Below are positions 21,541 through 32,653 of a stretch of DNA of 64,000 nucleotides, one piece after another. The stretch comes from Isoetes taiwanensis. Lineage: Eukaryota; Streptophyta; Lycopodiopsida; Isoetales; Isoetaceae. Location: the NCBI GenBank assembly GCA_021234155.1, contig JAJEKV010000141.1, positions 1,308,356 through 1,372,355 of the forward strand, given 5' to 3'. The notes beneath the pieces were generated by a model. The model worked only from the letters and a program-made list of their open reading frames with translations. It ran no database searches and had not been told where the DNA came from. Position 1 is the first letter of the stretch. Each line of letters begins with the position of its first letter. Position numbers and translations under genes: made by a program.

Positions 21541-23130
21541 TCATATATTACATTGCCACACAATGCCAAATCAAAATTTGATCCAAATAGAAAATATTTG
21601 AATTAATCAATTTTCAAGTCAACTTTCTTCAAACAAAAATAACTATCTAAGGTTGGTAAGCCCATAGCTGCTACTAGAAATCACCACTCAATGATCATAA
21701 CCATTTAACGATCATTGTCACCTGCAAACAAGCATGATTTATTACTTATTATTCCAAATATTTTATACATGGTTGAAAGAGTTTCAGATATAAACTTGAA
21801 CGTGGTGGAACCTGCAGGGCAACCTTGCTTGCAAAATAATTTCCCATCTTCTCGAATGATCTGCCATCACACTAAATGAACTAACCAGAATTTGCTGAAG
21901 CTGAAGTATCTCCAACCCTTTTGCAAATTGCTCAGCCATCATTGTGACAAGCCACTTGTTATTATCTGATATTAAAGAGAAATTGCCACCACTAGCTCTT
22001 CTTTGTCTTGCAGAACCCGTTTCTGCCACTCCAATAGCATGATGTCTTCCTTCCTTTGCCGATCTACTACTATCGGGAGTGTATTATGGTCCTATTACAG
22101 GCCTTGAAGATTGAAAGGAATAGCAGCTTGTATATTGTCCCCTTTATAGTCGAAAGATTATAGACTCTTTTCACCTCAATTTGTATTATATGGATAAGCA
22201 AAAAGAGGTGCTGCCGGTGGAGGGTCATTAATGTAATGATGCAGAGGTGCACATTCGGCCATTGTCATACTGGTTTTCTTGCTAAAATCATGTACTATCT
22301 TATATTCCCCAATCAAACAAACACCCCACAACAACAAACAAGAGGGTAGATGTTATATGGAGATATGTTGCAGGGCATTGGTATTCTTGAAAAAAATTGA
22401 GCCTCTTAATTGTCGAAGCATGTTATACCCTTCACAGTCTTGAACAGTAACAGTTTTGGTAATTTTGAAACTCATAAGGGCATTTTGGTAATTACATAAA
22501 CTCATAGAGGCATTTTGGTAGTTTTCCCTAAAATTTAATGCGACCTCAGGACTAATTGGGATGATGCACTGAATCTGTTGTATGTGTCCAGCTCCAATTC
22601 AACCATGTCTTACTCTATGAAATATCCCATTGCATCTTAAACCAAAATACATAAATAATTATGGAATTTATAGATTTCACGATTTGTAGCAAGTAATTGC
22701 ATTTCTTCTAGTGCTTCTTTCTAACCAACAAATCGCTCTAAGCTATGCATTTGTTCAAATTGACCTACCTAGATTTTGAGGGTTGGATTTTAATTGCCAC
22801 AAAAATTAAAATAGGTTCACATCATCACATCAAGTTGAAGACCAAAATCATGAGAATTGCTACTTTGACATCAAATAGGAAAAATGACAAATACTACATG
22901 GTTGGCCTTATATTTGTGTATGCAGCTAATTCAAAAAAATGGAAGTATAAATATGAGGTTCCACATGAATACTCTTTTAGAACAAATACTCTATGGTTGG
23001 CAAATACAACTAAATTTGCCAAAATACACAATGGTCATTTTGACCATAATCTGGAAAAAGTTTTATAAAATAGTTTGGACAAAAAACAATATATGCCACG
23101 CGTGAACCATGTAGAAATATTTAGCGCAAA
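21541..23130. other. No convincing gene
   Basis: Mostly AT-rich. A minus frame at 22029-21784 (81 codons, starting MAETGSARQRRASGG) and sequence just upstream look mildly coding-like but match nothing I know. Near 22440-22530 a short unit, ACTCATAxxGGCATTTTGGTA, is repeated. The + frame at 22745-23068 shows no domain. Confidence 0.3.
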
Positions 23131-23225
23131 TAGAATAAAATGAAATGGAATGGATTTGATTTTTATCGTCCACTGAGACCAATTGGCCTATGAAACCCAA
23201 ACATTAAAGTCCAGCAAAAGCTCAG
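23131..23225 (-). mobile_element. LINE 3'-end fragment
   Basis: A short minus-strand copy of the LINE tail. It has CATAGGCCAATTGG, GTGGACGATAAAAA and a tail of ATTCC/ATTTC pentamers. The GC-rich stem-loop is lost in this copy. Confidence 0.6.
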
Positions 23226-23854
23226 AAGATGGTTGATGTCACAATATGGCTCAGACTCTATACATTAGACTTAGTAGTATTGTATTTCGGGCAAGCTAAT
23301 ACTCTCATGACAATCTCCTAGTTGTGTATTTCTCTGGGAACTAAAGTCGTGGCATATCATTGTTGCAAATCATAGCTTAACGCGGCCTACTAACATTACG
23401 AACATGTCTTCATGTCATTGCACCTAGATAATGATCATTTCCATACTGTAATGACTATGCTTTCCCTTCAAATTTAGTACGGCAATGCCAGCCACCCATT
23501 ACCAGTATGGGTCAAAGTTTGCTTGCACTTTGTCAACAAACGAAAAAACAGGGGCCTTGAAATTTCGGCCCCAAACTACTCATTCTTCCAAAGCGAAAAA
23601 CGCAGCTGATCTTCAACTGGTTTGCACCTTCCCGTGCGATGATCTCCCTTGGCTTCACCTTCCCCTGGGAAGCGGCGCCGCCAAGGAAGAGCTACCGAAA
23701 TTCGCCGGAAAGAAAAGATCAAGGGCCAAATTTCAAGGCCCCAGTTTTTTCGTGAAATTTCCTGGCGGCCGACAGGCTCGCAGGCGGCGCCGAGAGCAGC
23801 GGCGCGAGCTTGGCGGCCGCCAAGAAATTTCACGGCAAAATTTTCTGCCGGTGA
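23226..23854. other. GC-rich flank with inverted repeat
   Basis: From 23560 the sequence becomes GC-rich. An imperfect inverted repeat lies at about 23748-23843: CGTGAAATTTCCTGGCGGCC against GGCGGCCGCCAAGAAATTTC. It abuts the MULE left end and may belong to it or be host sequence. The frames here on both strands are mutual shadows. Confidence 0.5.
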
Positions 23855-24125
23855 AAATTACCGATGGTTCCATCTACGCCCGATCTGGGTTGGACCTTGT
23901 TGAAACCTAGAGAGGTTTTTAATGGAAACCTAGACTTGGTTCCATAAAACTGCTCTAGGTTTCCCAGAAAACCATCCTAGGTTTCCAACAAACTACTCTA
24001 GGTTTCCATCTGCGTGGAACCTACCTAGGTTTCCACATAATCCTTTCTAGGTTTCCTTCAAACTTCAAAGGTAACGAGTCTAGGTTTCCATCCAAAAAAC
24101 CCATCTAGGTTTCCCTGGTAGCAAT
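23855..24125 (+). repeat. MULE left terminal repeat with CTAGGTTTCC motifs
   Basis: After the matching terminus there are nine copies of CTAGGTTTCC or its complement within about 210 bases, in both orientations and unevenly spaced. This density in the terminal region suggests transposase binding sites (inference). Confidence 0.75.
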
Positions 24126-24169
24126 AAATCCGCCCTGCCACCGAATCTTTCACGTACAGCAGTGCAGAC

Positions 24170-24392
24170 ATCGATTCCCACACTCATCGCATCCACCGAG
24201 GTGCACCGATTCCCACACTCCATCGCATCCACCGAGGTGCACACGCGTTTTGCATTGTGTGCCTCCTTTGAATTTATTTTTTATTGTGTGCCTCCTTTGA
24301 ATTTATTTTTTATTGTGTGCCTCCTTCGTCTTCAAATTCTCTGGAAGAGCTTCTTCGTCTTCAAATTCTCTGGAAGAGCTTCATGTTCCAGC
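24170..24392 (+). repeat. Three adjacent tandem repeats before the transposase
   Basis: Three tandem duplications lie one after another: a ~41-bp unit with CACACTCxATCGCATCCACC (24178-24240), a 38-bp unit TGTGCCTCCTTTGAAT... repeated about 2.5 times (24258-24330), and a ~29-bp unit around TTCGTCTTCAAATTCTCTGG (24325-24385). They sit where the transposase 5' leader would be. Confidence 0.75.
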
Positions 24393-24650
24393 ATGGATCA
24401 GAACCTTGAAGGCTATGGTGCTAGGTCAAGCTCTAGTGATTCTTTCCGTGATAACGACTTCGGATGAAACGGTGAGTGACTTTGCTTTTGTGGAGATTGC
24501 TCCGGATCACGAGTTTGAAGATCCGTAAGATGAAGGTTGTGATGACGATGTAAATGTTGATAGGATCAAGGACTGTTTCCTCCTCCGCCTCTTATCACTT
24601 TCACGAAGGCTATGTCTTTACTGAGGTCGTGATATAACTGATGATTCACC
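24393..24650 (+). other. Probable 5' coding part of the MULE transposase
   Basis: The first ATG after the repeats is at 24393 (MDQNLEGYG...). A GT donor-like GTGAGT lies at about 24471. Acidic coding-like sequence (FAFVEIAPDHEFEDP) continues on another frame to 24.53 kb. Exon limits cannot be fixed. Confidence 0.35.
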
Positions 24651-27615
24651 GTGGTTGTAAATTCGTTCCTCCTTCTATTGAAGATGTGCTTGCCGCAGAT
24701 CCAAATTTCCCCCCGGATATGCTTCACCCTCACTAAGGTCTCTCGAGACACAAGTAATAACAAGGTGGTGTCCTTTCAAAGAAAACCGCAAATGGATACA
24801 CATGCTGGTTTTCTCACACGTATGACCTTTGGAAGATGGCTATATGTTCCACCGGTTAATATTTGGGAAGATATCATTGTTAGAGCCCATGTTCACGAAG
24901 GCCTGGGGCATCTTCCAATATCACCTACATTGGATAACATTAAGAATACATGGCAAGTTGGTGCCAAGTTCCATGGCATCCCCGAGCTTTATATCAGGCA
25001 ATGCATATCAGCATGCAAATGCAACACCAAGCATGTGATGCCCACTAAGAATGCAGATTTATTTAATTACGAGGAGGACGTGCCCATTGCCTCCTTTGAT
25101 GCCCGCTTGGAGGAATTGCAAGTAGAGCATAGAGTTAGGTTGTTTCGTCGCCATTGTAGGGTGTGGAGAAATGATATGCAATGCGTTGACTATATATGCC
25201 ATAGAGGAGGCAAAGTTCGAAGGTCTGGATTGCAAGGAGAGAGGCAAACTAGACGAAGTTTCAAGGCACAATGTGGATTTAGACTTCGTACAATCTCTCC
25301 AGTTAATCTTGCTCAGGATGGCTCTAGCATTGCCAAGATACTTATACGCACTGGTCATAATGGCCACAATCCATGGTCTGAGGATGACCAATGGTCCCTC
25401 CCCTTACATCCATCTATGTTGGAAGAGGCTACTAGTATGCTATTAGGGACTAGGGATTTTCAGGCTGTTTGGGGTAACATGATGAAGAGGGGAAAGGAGA
25501 TATGTAACAATGTCATTAAACCCTGTGGATAAAGTGATGTACCGTTTCAAGATGGCTCATGAGGACATGCCTTGGATATCAATTCGGCCTAAGTGGTACG
25601 ATCATTCACTCCCCTAAGTTTTTGTTTCACATATATCATGTAATGGTGTGTTTTGTTTCCTACAAGCTTGAGTGACCTCAAGGTTACGGTTTTATATATA
25701 TTGCGGTGGCATCATTTGGTCCCCTGATTGGGATGAAGTAGAGAGTGGAATGGATAGTTGGGTAGGGTCACAAAGGGTAATTTACCACCAGCCCTTTTGC
25801 TTTGCCCATGAGGATCCAACAAAACGTCCATGGATTGTAGTTATTCAAGATCCATGGATGCTGGAGCAAGCAGTTAGATATAGCCAAAATGCGGCATGGA
25901 CCATGGATTCAACTTTCAAGACAAATATGTATGGGTGTCCATTATATAGTGCACATGTTCCAAACCGCAATGGGATGGGTATTCCCGTTTTCTATATGCT
26001 ATGTACGACAGTACCTGGTCAACATCATGAGAGGCTTGCCCTTGGTATTGCCTTGCGTGCTGTGTTCCTTCGAATGGATACTATTAGACCAAGAGCCATC
26101 ACTATAGATCTCGACAAAGTAGAGCGTTTGGCTATCGAGGACGTGGTTAGGGAGGATGCACATTGTTGGCTAGGGGAAACACGGTGTGAGTCGCCCCTAC
26201 GCTCTTTGTGTTACTTCGATCCCCGATATTGGTTGTATGAAGATTGCATGTCATATTCTCGCATGTTGGTTTCCACACACGGCGTTCATGGCTGAAAAGT
26301 ACTTGCTCCCAAAGGTATGTTGGAGTCGAATTGTCTTGGTATGTCCACTAGGGTTGAATACGTGGATTAGCTTCTCAGGTTTCTGGGTCCGAGCCAAAGA
26401 AGGATCTCTTTAAACGTCTCACCTCGATGATGACTTGCACCAATGCCACGGGAATACACTAGTCAATTACATGATCTCATTGATGCCTACCAAGAAAACA
26501 AGGAAGTGCTAAGGTATGGATAGAACCTTGTTGTTTTTATTGGCATATGTTATTCCATTTTTTCTGAGTCTATTAATTTTATTCAACAAGATATTTGCGT
26601 CACAACTGGGTGCTCGGTGGTCACTGGGACGGAAAATGGCAAAGATATGCTAGGATGTTCCCCCACTCCAATTGCGATACCACTAACCTCACGTATGCTT
26701 TGGCGTAATTTAAGGTCCAACTTTTGCAACGCAAAGTCAATGTTCGCATGTTCCACCTTATATCGACCCTCATTGGCTACCCAGATGGAGGGGTGCCAAC
26801 AGGAGGCACGATGGTTGATCTATGTATGCAGCGACAAGAGCTTGGTAAGTTGTCCTTCAATTGTTCGTTTTCCCCTTTTGTATTTAATTGTACTGTGTTA
26901 TACTAAGTCGTCGTAACTTTGGATAGATGCAAGTGGTAGATTTGCACGTCGAGATTGTGGCAAGCTTAGTCGCAAAGCAGGAAGCCGTCTGTGCAAATTA
27001 CAAGAAGCACAAGGAGACACCATTATATTAGAGGATCCTGAACAAATTGCACTTTCGATAATGTCTGAGTCCACTCCAGGGCTTCGATATCAAGTTCTCT
27101 TGCAAGCAGCTTATTGTGGTTGTCCAAGCCCACTGTCTCGATGCAAACATCTTCTAGCCGCCGAGCACTTCCTTGCAAGGCATTATCCTCATGTTTATGA
27201 ACAGTTGCATCCAACAGGAGAAGCAACCGGGTGTGGTAGGGATGAATACGAGGAGCAAGTTCCTGCAAATAATGTTGGAACTCTACGAGACATCGCCATT
27301 CAATTGCTCAAAAAAAAGCGTGAGACGCTTGAGAAGTGGATGCAAACAACTTTTGAGCAGCTGTCCAACGTGGATGTCGCGGGAGAAGAGGAACTTCAAC
27401 ACATAATCCAGGATGTCCGACGAGATGTTAGGTTGCTAGGAACGGTCGATAAACCAACACCTATGAACTTCAAAGGCTCATATGCACAATCACAAGCTGC
27501 GGCTAGAATGCCACTTTTCCACTCTGGGGATGCCGGTCCTCGCCGACAAGCACCTCCCATTCAATCCAGGGGCAGACCAAGAGGAGGGTCTACAGTACGT
27601 GTTGTATTTCCATAA
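24651..27615 (+). pseudogene. MULE transposase (MULE DDE plus SWIM zinc finger)
   Basis: The exons in order are as follows. At 24651-25532 are an H/C-rich zinc-binding-like part (HEGLGHLPIS with IRQCISACKC) and a FAR1/WRKY-GCM-like part (YICHRGGKVRR, then QCGFRLRTI). At 25672-26295 is the DDE core, with TMDSTFKTNMYG (first Asp) and AITIDLDKVERLA (second Asp). An intron with GTGAGT precedes IACHILACWFPHTAF. A domain with WVLGGHWDGKW and CDTTNL follows near 26.6 kb. The SWIM finger (YCGCPSPLSRCKHLLA, pattern CxC...CxH) lies near 27.12 kb, followed by a coiled tail. A frameshift near 25.51 kb seems real, so this copy is probably inactive, though intron uncertainty remains. Confidence 0.75.
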
Positions 27616-27847
27616 TAGTTTGAGTGACATGGATGCTAGGATGTATATTTGTTTAGAATTATTGTCAAATTCTCAAGCATCAAATGAATGATATGGTTCT
27701 TTACAAATCCTAAAATCAAAGTATAGAATAGTAACAGAAAGCATTATGACAGTTATATGCAATAAGAGGTACATTGAGACGTGCCAAGAGATACATCATG
27801 AGAGGATCCACAGTCATGGTCAAAATTTTATCCAGGTTGTCACATAG
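27616..27847. other. Convergent 3' ends inside the MULE
   Basis: AT-rich spacer between the transposase (+) and the Ulp1 gene (-). It probably holds both 3' untranslated regions. No feature of its own is seen. Confidence 0.4.
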
Positions 27848-29029
27848 TCAAGCATGAGGATGTTGCCTACTAATGAGCCACAAAGCATAAAGTAATGCAA
27901 TGGCTGAAGAAAACACTTGTCGTTCAGTGCGCACATCCAATGGTAGGAACCAATCTGACCCAATCTACAATGCCAACATCAATAGGTTAGCTACGCGACG
28001 ACATTATTTTAAGTGCACAACTAGAAGGGAATATTAATGTGCGGAATACCTTAACAGCTGCTGGAGGATCTCCAATGAATAAAGCATTTACGATCAGACG
28101 CATGCACAATGCCGTATGGACCCCACAACTAGTATCATCCTCCTGCAGTGGAACGTCCATGTTGCGGATATCAAGAGGTGCAAGCGCATCTCTGGCATCT
28201 GGAGGTGCTCCTCTGATAAGCAAATAAGCCCTAAACAACCTAAAACAATGGAATTTGTTTAATATCACATATTGTACTTACTCATGCCTACTTATACAAT
28301 GTGAAGCATCTACCTATTCAACTCATTAAGACTCGGGCCTCTATGCACCCCCAGTGAGTCAAAGCACAACCACGATGAAGTCAAATCCCCCTCGATCCCA
28401 AGTAAGTGTCCAATGTCCACATCTCGAATGAAGATGTACAACCACCAATGGAGACTAACATTAAGCGTGTTAGACATGAAAGTATGTATGCACATGAACC
28501 AAAAACTAGGACTCACTTATGTACAACTGGCCAGAATACCGCTCGGATGCTCCTCCATTCCACATTAGGGCCGTAGTTATCACGAAATGACTGGCCCAGA
28601 TGAGTGACAATATCTCTATCAGTGTCGGGTGATGCAAGCATACCAAAAGCACGAGCGTAGTATGTGGGATCCACAAATAGAACTCGAGTGCGATCCTCGT
28701 CAGATAGCATATGCCTGATAATCCTACAAATATGCAAAACCAAACATTTCTAGAAGAAGCATAGGAGACATAAACGCAGAAGAATGATATGGATACTCAC
28801 ATGATATACAAACGCAAGTTCCAATCTCCCCATTGCCCATCCCATGTCATATCTAATAGACTTTTTGTCAGCTGGATCGAGGAGTGTGGACACAAGGGTG
28901 AGGCAATGAGTGCCTCGCCTTTCTCCTGCTGCCCTCTCTCCACTACATGGTACAAATATCCATGGGGCTCCCACTCAAAACCAACAAGCAATCTCATGTG
29001 CAACTCGCTGAGAACCAACGCCTGCGGGT
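27848..29029 (-). CDS. Ulp1/C48 SUMO-protease-like domain, 5 exons
   Basis: Five minus-strand exons join in frame with GT-AG borders: 29029-28801, 28723-28517, 28454-28314, 28239-28050, 27964-27848 (TGA). Cysteine protease C48 motifs are complete: the His in NLHWWLYIF (His codon at 28450), the Asp in WLCFDSLG, and Gln and Cys in PLQEDDTSCGVHTA (Cys codon 28127-28125). In the family these cut SUMO-type conjugates. Conserved splicing and an intact triad over a divergent transposon suggest the reading frame was kept under selection until recently. N-terminal exons lie upstream, with less certain borders. The role in transposition is unknown. Confidence 0.8.
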
Positions 29030-30878
29030 CTAAAAAGTTGCATCAATCATCAACCATATGGGTGCACGTGCCTCTCGTCCCTCTCGGAAGCCCAAGCACG
29101 CAAGGGCACAAATACCGACTAAAGAAGAAACCCCACGATATCCACATGGGAGGTATCCGTACCCTCCAACACGATCAAACACCCATCCATCACGACAATC
29201 TTTGCCCAATCACGATCCAGAAGGAGGAAAGGGAGTCACTAGACCGTGATATCGTCTCGTCTCTCCAACGCATCGTGGCTGGGATCCCCGCGTGCTACCC
29301 TAGGCCTACTCCCTCCCCACGCCAATGCCCCCCGCCTCCGGACCTCAAAATATGTCCAATATCCGCCGATGGGGCCTGGGCTGCTGAAGCAATTCTAATG
29401 TTGTGTCTCATGGAACCTCGTCGAGGGGTATCAAGCATGCCACAACTAGTATGCAGGATGTGTCGCGTCATGCTGAGGTGCAAGCATCCCAAAAGAGGTA
29501 CTAAGCTCATGTGCACTAAGGTGTCTAGGTGTAACGGGACTAGGCATCGATGAGGAAATACAAGGCATAGGTGAAGAAGGCATCTGAGAGTCTAGGGCAG
29601 CCATCCTCATAGTGGAAATAGTGTCACTGAATGACAAGCTACGATGGGGCATGAACCCACAAGCTACAGGTACACAAGATACACCTAAACCAAGTGTGGT
29701 ACATGAAGATGGCAAAGACGATGAGGTCTTCTGCAAGTCTATGAAAGATCTCCCAGTGAAAGAAATATGTGAAGATGAGTGAGCGTGTGAAGGTCCAAGA
29801 GGTAGAGTCATGGGAGGAAGAGATGGCATCAATGGAAAATTAGAAGGGCCACATGTGGTGATAGGAAATACAGAAATATTAAGATCAATGGGCACCCTCC
29901 CAATATGAAGGTCCACGTCTATGGATGTCGTGCATGGGCTGCGAGATGTATCGTCGTGCATAACAAAACCCAAGCTATTGTGAGCTGTACTACACAAAGG
30001 ATCAACATGAACTCTATTGCCCTCCATATAAAAGGAGGTAGAAGCAGATGCCAAGTCTACTGTGCCTCTGAGCATATCCGTAGCACTACTGCCTGCTACC
30101 AAGTCCGCTACTATATTATCCAAAACTACACGGTCCTCCTGAGATATCTCATCCTCAACAACATGATCCTCAACAACATGATCATGGCCATGCCTATGTA
30201 CAAGTCTAGACTCTGTCTCTCGTCGACGTCTCACCATTTCAGGCCTCGCAATGCCAACATCAATCGCAAATCGGTCTACCATCCACTTTGCTCCTTCCCC
30301 GGTGGAAATCTCTCGCAATCTCAAGATCGTCATGGTTCTCTCATTTTTGCCCACTCTATAGCGGTCGTGGCAATTGTTCTAGCCCTATACTTGCCCTCCT
30401 GGCTGGCCTACTAGGTACTCTCTCATACCACATCGCTTCCCCCACGATCCAGAGGCCCTCACTCTTCGCCTCTCCCGAGATGCCTGCGCCCTCATCATCC
30501 TTTGGGTCTCTCCCTACGAGCACCTCGAGGTCTAGGGAACCCACTCCACATCTGGATGGAAGGTCCCTTGGTGCGCCCGGAGGCACTACGTAGAGTCATC
30601 CCCTCATAGCCCTCTCCACGATCTCGTATGAGTGCATCCTCGTGCACACAAAACCCGTCATCTGTGAAGTGGTAGGCAAGCACGGAATAGATGTAACTAA
30701 ACGACGTATACTCCATATTCCATGCCTGACCCTGGAGAAAAAGTTCACATTTTGAGTACATCGATTATGTTTTTTGGGGGGGGGGGGAGGGCTAATACAC
30801 TTACTCATCATCGGCAAACATGTGGTGCCTGGGAGGCACATTTTCTTTCCTACCTCCTGGTGCATCCTCTTCAGCCAT
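29030..30878 (-). CDS. N-terminal exons of the MULE Ulp1 gene (uncertain borders)
   Basis: The gene probably starts with ATG at 30878, reading MAEEDAPGGRKENVPP up to a GTAAGT donor at 30804. A long pyrimidine run and AG at 30732 lead to a second exon (GQAWNMEYTSFSYIYSVLAY, 30731 to about 30495). A 302-codon frame at 30354-29446 follows. It is acidic or basic at first (RRRRETESR, HVVEDHVVEDE) and then Ser/Pro/Met-rich and probably disordered. Between exons 1 and 2 the splice phase does not fit exactly, so an indel or another donor is likely. The part at 29445-29030 is unresolved. This variable N-terminus before a C-terminal protease is usual for transposon Ulp1 proteins. Confidence 0.5.
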
Positions 30879-31065
30879 ATCTATGCAACATCAACTTAAA
30901 CTATTAGATACCCTAGAGCAAGGAATTTTGATTTGCAAGGAATTTTGTTCATAAGACATTTAGTTTAGGGACATTAAAAAAACAAGGAATTTCTTTCAGA
31001 ATACGTTGAAAAACTAAGTTATGTTGGCATGAAATCGAGAAAACTATACCAAGGAATCCGGTCTG

Positions 31066-31600
31066 CGTGAGAATTTTGAAACTGGAAAACTGCAATGAAA
31101 TGCATCTTCAAAAAAACTTTATCTTCAAAAAAATCCGGCCTGAAGCTTCATGCATCCGGCCAATATTTTTTCCTCAAACCCCAATTCCGGCCTGTGTGGC
31201 TTTGAATCTGAAGATTTTAAGCAGATTTTTTTCTCAAACAGATTGCAAATCCTGTCTGTATGCTTTTAAATATGAAGATTTGACGAGGCCTTTTTGCTCA
31301 AAGCCCACGGAGCTTGCATGGCTATGGATCGAGCTTGCATGGCTATGGATCTATTTTAAGAACAGTGGCACATCGAGCATGCAACGATGGCAACGCCATC
31401 ATCAATCCGCCATACCTGTTTTCCCCTGTTTTCAAGCAATTCCGATGTGGGCTGCTTCCACTGGGCGCCCGATGCAGATGCCGGATCCCATCCTCGATTT
31501 CTTTCTGAGCTCCAATTTTGCCGCCAGAAGAATCAGAAGAATGGTGCAACGAAATTCATGCCTTAAACGGCCTTAAATCCCGACGATTTCTTGCCTTAAA
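31066..31600. other. MULE right internal region
   Basis: No gene is recognised. The 169-codon + frame at 31067-31576 contains a direct repeat (GAGCTTGCATGGCTATGGATC twice, about 31310-31350) and has no domain. It is likely the promoter and leader side of the Ulp1 gene. Confidence 0.35.
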
Positions 31601-31664
31601 TGGCAATTTAATGTCTGTAACACCATTTAAAGCCCTATAAGACCCTTTTCCCGGCAATTAATGG

Positions 31665-31815
31665 ATCCGAAGGAAACCTAGAGCAGTATCTTTTATTGGA
31701 AACCTAGACTAGTTTCCCCTAACCACTCTAGGTTTCCACAACACGAACCCAATCTAGGTTTCCGTTCTCGATTTTCTAACCCAGATCGGGCGCAGATAAT
31801 GTCATCGGAAAATTA
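31665..31815 (-). repeat. MULE right terminal repeat
   Basis: Inverse of the left end. It carries four CTAGGTTTCC/GGAAACCTAG motifs, then AACCCAGATCGGGCGC, then the complement of the left CCGATG block. It is shorter than the left repeat. Confidence 0.75.
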
Positions 31816-31904
31816 CCTCTTCGATAAAAAATGCTTCTTGTAAATTTTATTCCATCACTCTAATGATAATAAATACAAAAATTAAATAATTGTTTTTTTT
31901 TGTT

Positions 31905-32050
31905 TGTCTTGTTTTTCCCTCGAAAACCCTTCGGGGCGGGGGTTTTTTAACCCAGACAGTAATAAGTTTGCTGCGCTCCTTGTGGGTCCCATAGGCCGAT
32001 TGGCCTCAGTGGACGATAAAAACTCATTCTCATTCTCATTCTCATTCTTG
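31905..32050 (+). mobile_element. LINE 3'-end fragment with (CATTCT)n tail
   Basis: It starts with CCCTCGAAAACCC and the stem-loop CTTCGGGGCGGGGGTTTT, continues with CCATAGGCCGATTGG and GTGGACGATAAAA, and ends in (CATTCT)n of about four units. It is 5'-truncated and inserted between the MULE and the SANT gene. Confidence 0.7.
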
Positions 32051-32653
32051 CAAATATATCTAAAGACAGAGTATTACTTCAAGTATTTATGTCTATGTAA
32101 CTAATGCGAGCAGCTCCAAGATATTGAACTCATTAATTATGACATGAACAGACAGGGCCCTTATGTTGCGTTTCAACTCAGCACACGACAGGCTGTTTTA
32201 GAAAGAACGAGTTCATTGACAAGGAAAAAAACAAGATATGAACTGTATCATGACGAGTGGTTATCAAATTATTTCTTTTAAAGTACAACTGAGGCATTAC
32301 AGTTTCTTAGTAATGGCTCTTCCAGAAGCTCTCTGATTACCTTTAAAAAATTAGGTCTTCCACAGTGCACAATTCATGTGAATTATAATGAACTAATGCA
32401 ACTTGAGAACGTGGCTGAAACCTGGTAATTGAGCAATTTACCAGTATCTAATGTCTTGCCAATCTGCCTTCTGAATCAATAATTCTATGCATGCCAGTAC
32501 CTTCAAAGGCACTAGTAAGTAAAGAATATGTCATAAAATATGTAATGCGATCAAGCTTCATCTTCTACCATGACCATAAAATTCTTCAAAGGACTGAAGA
32601 GTTGAAATTTTGTTCAGAACAGGATGAGCATCTTCAAATTTAAGGCTATGTTA
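32051..32653. other. 3' flank of the SANT gene
   Basis: AT-rich non-coding sequence downstream of the minus-strand gene. It probably includes its 3' untranslated region; no clear polyadenylation signal can be singled out. Confidence 0.4.

Larger units (their letters stand above)
23855..31815. mobile_element. Large MULE carrying a SWIM transposase and an Ulp1 gene
   Basis: An 8-kb Mutator-like element bounded by inverted ends. ACGCCCGATCTGGGTT at the left (about 23875) matches AACCCAGATCGGGCGC at the right (about 31780), with further matching outward. Both ends contain many CTAGGTTTCC copies. Inside are a transposase gene on + and an Ulp1-protease gene on -, converging near 27.8 kb. MULEs with Ulp1-like genes (for example the Kaonashi type in rice) are known in plants. 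A clear 9-bp target duplication could not be found, so the outer edges are approximate. Confidence 0.75.

Noticed and set aside
23576-23910. Overlapping GC-rich ORFs near the MULE left end
   Set aside because: They are mutual shadows across an imperfect inverted repeat.
28789-29553. 254-codon + strand ORF
   Set aside because: It lies antisense to the Ulp1 exons, whose motifs and splice sites are clear.
29905-30593. + strand ORFs opposite the N-terminal Ulp1 exons
   Set aside because: No domain, and the opposite strand has the better gene model.
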